This document shows positions 6,361 through 10,874 of a stretch of 10,874 nt of DNA, one piece after another; positions within the stretch are counted from its first letter, which is position 1, and each line of letters begins with the position of its first letter. This DNA is from a bacterium (GTDB lineage: Bacteria > Patescibacteriota > Minisyncoccia > UBA6257 > 2-01-FULL-56-20). The notes under the pieces were generated by a model that did no database searches, had not been told where the DNA came from, and worked only from the letters and a program-made list of their open reading frames with translations. The stretch covers positions 1 through 10,874 of the forward strand of contig JAKAGE010000025.1 in assembly GCA_021817655.1 (NCBI GenBank), in the 5' to 3' direction. A program made the translations under genes and the position numbers.

Positions 6361-7341
6361 TTACAATCCCGCTTTCTTCTTTACGAGCGCGATCTTTTTC
6401 TCCGCGATTGCCGCGGCTTTTTTCGAGCCTGCATCGACGATCTTCATGATCGCTCCCGGTTTTGCGAGGAGCGCCTTCTTCCGCTTGCGGAAATCGCTCA
6501 AGTGTTCGGCGATCGCTTCGGCGAGGCGTGTCTTCAAAGCTGAATACGGCTCGCCGGCGAATTCCTTCGCCACCGTTGCGGGGTCCATATGCGTGATCGC
6601 GCCGTAGAGTTCGAGAAGGTTTGCGAGGCCTGGGCGGCGCTCCGGATCGTATTCGACCGAAGTGCCGGAATCCGTCACCGCGCGCGCGATCTTGCGGCGG
6701 ATCTCCTCCGGTTCGTCATCGAGGAAGAGGCAGCTCTCTGGCTCGGACTTGGACATCTTGCGGAGCGGGTCCTTCAAGGACATCACGCGCGGCGTTTTGG
6801 TGAGCAGGCCTTTCGGCTCCACGAACGTGCGGCCGAACCGCGCATTGAACTTGCGTGCGAGCGTGCGGGTGAGTTCCAGGTGCTGCAGCTGGTCGTCGCC
6901 CACCGGCACCACTGCTGCGTCATAGAGGATGATGTCCGCCGCCATAAGGACGGGGTAGCCGAAGAGTCCGGCGTTCACGTTCGCCGCCGCGCGCGCGGCC
7001 TTGTCTTTGTATTGCGTCATGCGCTCCAGCTCGCCCATCGGCGTGATCGTGTTCAGGATCCACGCGAGTTCGCTGTGCGCGGGAATCTGCGATTGCTGAA
7101 AAATAATCACTTTTCCCGGATCCAGCCCGGCGGCAAGGTAGTCCGCCGCGAGGTTTACGATGTTCGCTTCGAGCGTTTTCGGATCAGGCCCTTCCGTCAG
7201 CGCGTGCAGGTCCGCCAGAAAAAAATAGCACCGATAGTCGCCCGAATTCTGGAGGTCGACGAAGTTCCTGAGCGCGCCCAGATAATTGCCGATATGCAGG
7301 CGTCCGGTGGGCTGCATGCCGGATACGAGAACGGGTTTCAT
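6361..7341 (-). CDS. trpS: Tryptophanyl-tRNA synthetase (class Ic)
   Basis: TrpRS charges tRNA-Trp in the cytoplasm as a homodimer. The 326-residue product is a standard bacterial length. It opens MKPVLVSGMQPTGRLHIGNY, with the HIGH signature H16-I-G-N19. PVGDDQLQHLELTR (about 146-159) is the family ATP/tryptophan-site block, and RKMSKSEPES carries KMSKS at 195-199, followed by the short helical C-terminal domain (AEHLSDFRKRKKALLAKPG). ATG 7341 fits the family start exactly. There is no Shine-Dalgarno; instead TATAAT ends 6 nt before the ATG. The stop (TAA, 6363-6361) lies 5 bp from the ileS stop and no terminator is visible between these convergent genes, so the transcripts should overlap at their 3' ends. 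The gene is divergent from the M49 peptidase gene. Confidence 0.97.
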   Translation of the reverse strand: MKPVLVSGMQPTGRLHIGNYLGALRNFVDLQNSGDYRCYFFLADLHALTEGPDPKTLEANIVNLAADYLAAGLDPGKVIIFQQSQIPAHSELAWILNTITPMGELERMTQYKDKAARAAANVNAGLFGYPVLMAADIILYDAAVVPVGDDQLQHLELTRTLARKFNARFGRTFVEPKGLLTKTPRVMSLKDPLRKMSKSEPESCLFLDDEPEEIRRKIARAVTDSGTSVEYDPERRPGLANLLELYGAITHMDPATVAKEFAGEPYSALKTRLAEAIAEHLSDFRKRKKALLAKPGAIMKIVDAGSKKAAAIAEKKIALVKKKAGL

Positions 7342-7347
7342 ACAAGG

Positions 7348-7356
7348 ATTATATCA
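7348..7356 (-). promoter_or_regulatory. trpS extended -10 promoter (TGATATAAT), leaderless start predicted
   Basis: On the minus strand TGA plus a perfect TATAAT forms an extended -10, followed by CCTTGT and the trpS ATG. Start of transcription 7 bases after the hexamer is the A of the ATG. No clear -35 is seen at 16-18 bp. Confidence 0.65.
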
Positions 7357-7401
7357 CGTCAAACGGCCTGCGGGCATCTTTCAAACGGGAGCGGATTCGG
7401 T

Positions 7402-7407
7402 CATAAT
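7402..7407 (+). promoter_or_regulatory. M49 gene -10 box (CATAAT), leaderless start predicted
   Basis: CATAAT matches TATAAT at 5 of 6 bases, followed by GGCTGT and then ATG 7414, the same 6-nt spacing as trpS, ileS and smpB. A weak TTTCAA (7379-7384) at a 17-bp spacing could be a -35. It shares the 72-bp divergent region with the trpS promoter. Confidence 0.5.
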
Positions 7408-7413
7408 GGCTGT

Positions 7414-8994
7414 ATGCAAAGCGGATTCGACGGGGAAAAAGCGCTTGCGCGGATCAAGAAGGTCCGCGTTGCACAGGACCTTTCCGGGCTTACCGAGGGC
7501 GAACGGGCGGCGTTACGCCATTGCGTCGCCGCCGCGAAGGTTATGAGCGATCTCTATCTTTTTCAGATCGACCCTGCGAACATCGCGCTGCGCGAAAAAC
7601 TTGCCGCGCGCACCGATGGCGAAGGGAGAGCGCTCCGGGAATATTTTGATATCAATGGCGGCCCGTGGGATCTTTTTAACGGGGACGAGGCGTTCATTGC
7701 CGGCGTCGGGAATAAGCCGAACGCGGGGGCATTCTATCCTCCGGACCTTACCGACGAGGAATGGGAATCGTGGCTCGGGGACCATCCTGCCGATCGTGCG
7801 CGGTTCGAAAGTCCGACGACGGTGATCAGGCGGGATGGCAATGGCGGCCTGATCGCCGTCCCGTATCACGAGGAATACCGGCCATTCCTCGAGAAGGCCG
7901 CCGGAGAATTGAAGGCTGCCGCCGCGCTTTTGCCCGCCGGCGCCCTCAAAACGTTTCTCGCCACTCGCGCGGAGGCATTCCTTTCCGGTGATTACTGGGA
8001 CAGCGACATCGCGTGGATTGATACGGACGGGAATCCCTTCGAAGTGACCATTGGCCCGTACGAGGTGTACGCGGATGGGCGGTTCGGCATCAAGGCGACG
8101 TACGAGGCGCTGGTGGCGCTGCCGGACCGGGAAACGACCGCCGAGATCCAGAAGTTCAAAGCGGCGCTTCCGGAATTCGACGAGGCGCTCGCAGCGCGGC
8201 TTAGTTACCATCCGAAGGGTTCGGCGACGCCGATGGAGGTCGTCCGTGACGTGTTCCGCGGAGGAGAGGCCGCGTTCGGCCGCGCGTTCGTCGCGTTCAA
8301 TCTTCCGAATGACCGAAAGATCCACGAGGCGAAAGGATCGAAAAAAGTTTTCTCGAAAACGATGATGGATGCCAAGTTCGCCGCGCTGACGCGCCCGGTG
8401 GCCGAACGGCTCCTGCGCCCCGAAGTATTCGCCTTAATGGATCAGCGCCACTGGATGCTGTTCGTCGTGGGTCACGAATTGGCGCATGGTGTGGGGCCGG
8501 GCGTGCGGAACGTGGGTGGCAGAGAGGTGAGCTTCGAAGTGCTGCTGAAGGACCTTCACGGAATGCTCGAGGAGGCGAAGGCCGATATGCTTGGCATGGC
8601 GCTTTTGGACCATTTTGCGGGAAAAGGAATGCTGGCAAAAGAAGACGTGGAGCAATGCGCGGTGTATGAGATCGCGACTTTCCCGGTCGGCTGGCGCGTG
8701 AGCTACGGTGAGGCACATTCTGCGGGATCGCTCATCGAATACAACTGGCTGGTCGAACGTGGCGCGGTGCAGTACGACGGGAGCAGCGGCACGTTCGCCA
8801 TCGATCCGGCAAAGGCGGTTGCGGCGATGATCGCGCTTTCCGAGGAATTTCTGAAGCTCCAGCTTGGCGGCGACTATGCGGCGGCGAAGGCGTTCGTAAA
8901 GCGATGGGGGTTCGTTGCTCCGGAGATTCCTCTGATCGTTGCGCGCATGAGCGACCTGCCTATCGAGGTCCATGCGGATTATGAGATCGAATAG
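7414..8994 (+). CDS. M49-family metallopeptidase (dipeptidyl-peptidase III-like)
   Basis: Family M49 enzymes are zinc peptidases that remove dipeptides from the N-termini of short peptides, usually in the cytoplasm. The 526-residue product has the zinc motif H354-E-L-A-H358 (VVGHELAHGVGPG) and, about 28 residues on, LEEAKADMLG (E386-E387-A-K-A-D391), which corresponds to the EECRAE third-ligand motif of DPP III. Other blocks I associate with the bacterial M49-like group are FDINGGPWDLFNGDEAFIAG, FYPPDLTDEEWESWL, TVIRRDGNGGLIAVPYHEEYR, and TIGPYEVYADGRFGIKATYE. The HExxH form differs from the HExxxH of classical DPP III. ATG 7414 is chosen because a -10 box lies 6 nt before it, MQSGFDGEKALARIKK starts like a normal protein, and the open frame further upstream is only the antisense of trpS. 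There is no signal peptide. The amidase gene follows after 11 bp, so the two probably share a transcript. Confidence 0.85.
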   Translation: MQSGFDGEKALARIKKVRVAQDLSGLTEGERAALRHCVAAAKVMSDLYLFQIDPANIALREKLAARTDGEGRALREYFDINGGPWDLFNGDEAFIAGVGNKPNAGAFYPPDLTDEEWESWLGDHPADRARFESPTTVIRRDGNGGLIAVPYHEEYRPFLEKAAGELKAAAALLPAGALKTFLATRAEAFLSGDYWDSDIAWIDTDGNPFEVTIGPYEVYADGRFGIKATYEALVALPDRETTAEIQKFKAALPEFDEALAARLSYHPKGSATPMEVVRDVFRGGEAAFGRAFVAFNLPNDRKIHEAKGSKKVFSKTMMDAKFAALTRPVAERLLRPEVFALMDQRHWMLFVVGHELAHGVGPGVRNVGGREVSFEVLLKDLHGMLEEAKADMLGMALLDHFAGKGMLAKEDVEQCAVYEIATFPVGWRVSYGEAHSAGSLIEYNWLVERGAVQYDGSSGTFAIDPAKAVAAMIALSEEFLKLQLGGDYAAAKAFVKRWGFVAPEIPLIVARMSDLPIEVHADYEIE

Positions 8995-9005
8995 CCATTC
9001 AATAA

Positions 9006-9746
9006 ATGGACCTGAAGAGGACGTTGAATAAATGGGGAGAGCTTTTAGGAAATCCAGATTGGTATTCGGCCGTCGTTTCTGACATTGAGGATATTAGAAA
9101 GGAATATAACGATAAAGGCGAGGCGGAGCAGAATGGCGTCAAAAATGGAATCTATGATTTCTTCGAGAGGCACATCCGCGCAAACGATATTGCGCTCGAT
9201 GAATATCCGCCGGATGCGGACGCGGAGCGCAAGCCGATCGATACGATCGTCATCCATCACACGAGCAACCCACCGGGTATGAGCCGCGAGCGGCTGTCGG
9301 CCATTGAACTCGTGCGTCTTTATGCGCCGGAGTTCGCCGCGCCGAAGCGTGCGGAGGATGCGGGCATGAAGGGCCGACCGATCTACTCGGGCCATTTTCG
9401 CGAGGGGCGGCAGGTGTTCTGGCCGTATCACTGGTTCGTCCGCGGGGACGGCACGGTCGAGCGGCTGCTCGAAGACGACGAGATAGGCTGGCAGGCGGGG
9501 AGCTGGGACGTGAACTGCCGGAGTGCGGCGATCTGCTTTGACGGCAACTTCGAGAACGCACGGCCGTTGGACGTCGAACTTGCCGCCGCCGCACGGATCA
9601 TCAAAGAGCATTATCCTCAGGTCGCGCACGAGCGTATCTTGGGTCATCGTGAAGTCAATCCGAAGACAACGTGTCCGTCAAATTTATTTCTCTCAAGTGC
9701 ACATCATCGCGGCTGGAAAAACGATTTACTGCTTTTATTGAAATAA
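9006..9746 (+). CDS. N-acetylmuramoyl-L-alanine amidase, Amidase_2/PGRP fold
   Basis: This fold cleaves the bond between muramic acid and the stem peptide of peptidoglycan. The 246-residue product has IDTIVIHHTS with zinc ligand H84, the central YHWFVRGDGTVERLLEDDEI-GWQAG block, and GHREVNPKTTCPS with H214 and C223 completing the zinc triad. T221, two before the cysteine, matches the position of the catalytic Thr in zinc-amidase PGRPs. Residues 1 to about 75 are a hydrophilic, helix-rich extension with no signal peptide or membrane segment, so export is unexplained. No Shine-Dalgarno precedes ATG 9006. It lies 11 bp after the M49 stop, probably in the same operon. The start region is AT-rich: I count about 40% GC at 9041-9120 against about 64% at 9361-9440. 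An imperfect 12-bp direct repeat (8998-9009, 9024-9035) flanks the start. The domain call is firm; the start and the cellular role are less sure. Confidence 0.85.
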   Translation: MDLKRTLNKWGELLGNPDWYSAVVSDIEDIRKEYNDKGEAEQNGVKNGIYDFFERHIRANDIALDEYPPDADAERKPIDTIVIHHTSNPPGMSRERLSAIELVRLYAPEFAAPKRAEDAGMKGRPIYSGHFREGRQVFWPYHWFVRGDGTVERLLEDDEIGWQAGSWDVNCRSAAICFDGNFENARPLDVELAAAARIIKEHYPQVAHERILGHREVNPKTTCPSNLFLSSAHHRGWKNDLLLLLK

Positions 9747-9752
9747 AAACTA

Positions 9753-9825
9753 CCGCTCCCGCATTCCTTTTCCGGGGCTTCGCGGAGGCACGAAGGAAAA
9801 GGAATGCGGGAGCGGATGGGTTTTT
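9753..9825. terminator. Bidirectional intrinsic terminator with a 21-bp perfect stem
   Basis: Positions 9753-9773 (starting CCGCTCCCGC) are the exact reverse complement of 9795-9815, around a 21-nt loop that can itself form a small GCTTC/GAGGC hairpin. GTTTTT (9820-9825) follows on the plus strand, and on the minus strand TTTTT follows a few bases after the stem (9749-9745 read in reverse). It sits between the convergent amidase and RNase J genes and can stop both; the plus-strand T tract overlaps the RNase J stop codon. Confidence 0.88.
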
Positions 9826-10874
9826 ATATCTCTATCATCACCGGCAGGATCATCGGCCGGCGCTTGGTCTTCGCGTAGAGGTATTGGCCGATCTGGTCGC
9901 GGATGAGCGTCTTCACATAATCCGGCTCGACCTCTTTGAACCGCGGGATGCGGCCCATGAGCCCGCGCAGGCGCTTGCGGATCTCGTCGAGGATTTCCTG
10001 GTTGTCCTTCAGGTAGATGAACCCGCGCGAGATGATGTCCGGGTTCTTGAGCAGGCGGCCGCGGTCGCGGTCGACGGCGAGGATGATGACGAGCATGCCT
10101 TCGGAGGCGAGCGCGCGGCGGTCGCGGAGCACGACCTCCTCGACGTCGCCGACGCCCAGGCCGTCCACCATCACGTAGTAGGCCGGCACCTCCTCTTTGG
10201 TGACCTTGAACCCGTCCTTCGTGAGTTCCGCAACCTGGCCGTTGTCCATCAGGCGGACGTTATCCTTCACGACGCCCGCTTCGCGCGCGGTCTGGCCGTT
10301 CGCGGAGCGCATGAAGTAGTAGCCGTGCACCGGCATGAGGAACTTCGGCTTGAGGAGCTCGATCACGAGACGGATGTCGTCCTTCGGCGCGTGGCCGGAG
10401 GAATGGATGTCGACGAGCGCGGAGTGATAGACGATGGCGCCCTGGCGCGCAAGATTGTCCTTGACGGACTGTACGCTGCGCTCGTTGCCCGGAATGACGG
10501 ACGACGAGAGCACGAACGTGTCGCCCGGCTTGATCTTCACGTGGCGGTGTTCGCCGTTGATGATTTTCATAAGCCCGGCGTTCGATTCGCCCTGGGCGCC
10601 GGTCGAGAGGATCATCACCTTCTCGTCCTTGAATTTGTTCACCTCTTCGATGGAGATCAGCGTGCCCTCTTTCGCTTTCACGAACCCGAGCCCCTGCGCG
10701 ATCTGGATGTTCGTCTTCATCGAATAGCCGTTCAGCGCGACCTTGCGGCCGAGCTTCTCGGCGATCTTGATGATCTCCGCGATGCGCGTGATGAGCGAGG
10801 CGAACGTGGCGACGACGATGCGGCCTTCCGCTTTGCGGAAGATCTCCTAAGGTTCTTCTCGACGGTCTTTTCCG
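9824..10874 (-). CDS. rnj: Ribonuclease J, C-terminal part (partial, apparent frameshift near 10848)
   Basis: RNase J is a metallo-beta-lactamase/beta-CASP ribonuclease with 5'-exo and endonuclease activity in mRNA decay and rRNA maturation. Visible blocks are VVATFASLITRI, LSTGAQGESNAGLMKI, the beta-CASP motif HSSGHAPKDD (catalytic-type His at 10393-10391), LMPVHGYYFM, VDGLGVGDVEEVVLRDRRAL, PDIISRGFIY and the usual ending KTKRRPMILPVMIEI. The metallo-beta-lactamase half with HxHxDH lies beyond the window edge. The reading frame continues upstream of the ATG at 10720 (KVALNGYS before MKTN), so that ATG is internal. At about 10848/10849 one base seems missing. EEIFRKAEG is preceded by an in-frame TAG, while the neighbouring frame reads EKTVEKNL, which joins perfectly if one base is restored. 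This is either a sequencing or assembly error near a contig end, or a disrupted gene. PVHGYY replaces the more usual PVHGE(Y). Confidence 0.9.

Noticed and set aside
6589..7413. A 275-codon upstream extension of the M49 gene
   Set aside because: It is the antisense of trpS, whose motifs are unmistakable. The -10 box at 7402-7407 and the family start support ATG 7414.
1..10874. CRISPR arrays, insertion sequences or prophage genes
   Set aside because: No regularly spaced repeats, transposase or phage structural motifs were seen on either strand; the lone amidase is not enough to call a prophage.

Overview
The window looks like a moderately GC-rich (roughly 55-62%) stretch of a bacterial chromosome, most plausibly from the Candidate Phyla Radiation (Patescibacteria, Parcubacteria-like). 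This assignment is inference. It rests on the gene set (a eukaryotic/archaeal-type IleRS, RNase J, a small orphan protein, tight packing) and on the protein style. TGA is used as a stop (argS, the small protein), so the genetic code is standard.

Layout, left to right. At 1-358 (minus) is the N-terminal part of smpB. Positions 359-591 are a busy intergenic region: a leftward intrinsic terminator, a possible micro-ORF, extended -10 promoter-like motifs, and an RNA that could fold with a 13-bp closing helix ahead of argS. argS (592-2304, plus) is followed by a small unrecognised protein gene (2352-2642) with its own promoter, Shine-Dalgarno and terminator. ileS (2726-6355, plus) is a 1209-residue IleRS carrying a complete histidine-phosphatase (phosphoglycerate-mutase-like) domain of about 210 residues inside its catalytic core. 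trpS (6361-7341, minus) converges on ileS with only 5 bp between the stop codons. Divergent from trpS, across 72 bp, is an M49 (dipeptidyl-peptidase III-type) metallopeptidase (7414-8994), closely followed by a PGRP/Amidase_2-type N-acetylmuramoyl-L-alanine amidase (9006-9746). A long bidirectional terminator separates it from the C-terminal part of RNase J (9824-10874, minus), which shows an apparent 1-bp frameshift 26 bp from the window edge.

Functionally the left two thirds are about translation: ribosome rescue (SmpB) and three class I aminoacyl-tRNA synthetases. The right third holds peptide and cell-wall hydrolysis (M49 peptidase, amidase) and RNA turnover (RNase J).

Two observations stand out. 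The first is the in-frame histidine phosphatase inserted in IleRS with its catalytic residues apparently intact. The second is that four genes (smpB, ileS, trpS, the M49 gene) each have a -10-like hexamer exactly 6 nt before the ATG, which predicts leaderless transcripts starting at the A of the start codon. argS and the small protein gene instead have ordinary Shine-Dalgarno leaders.
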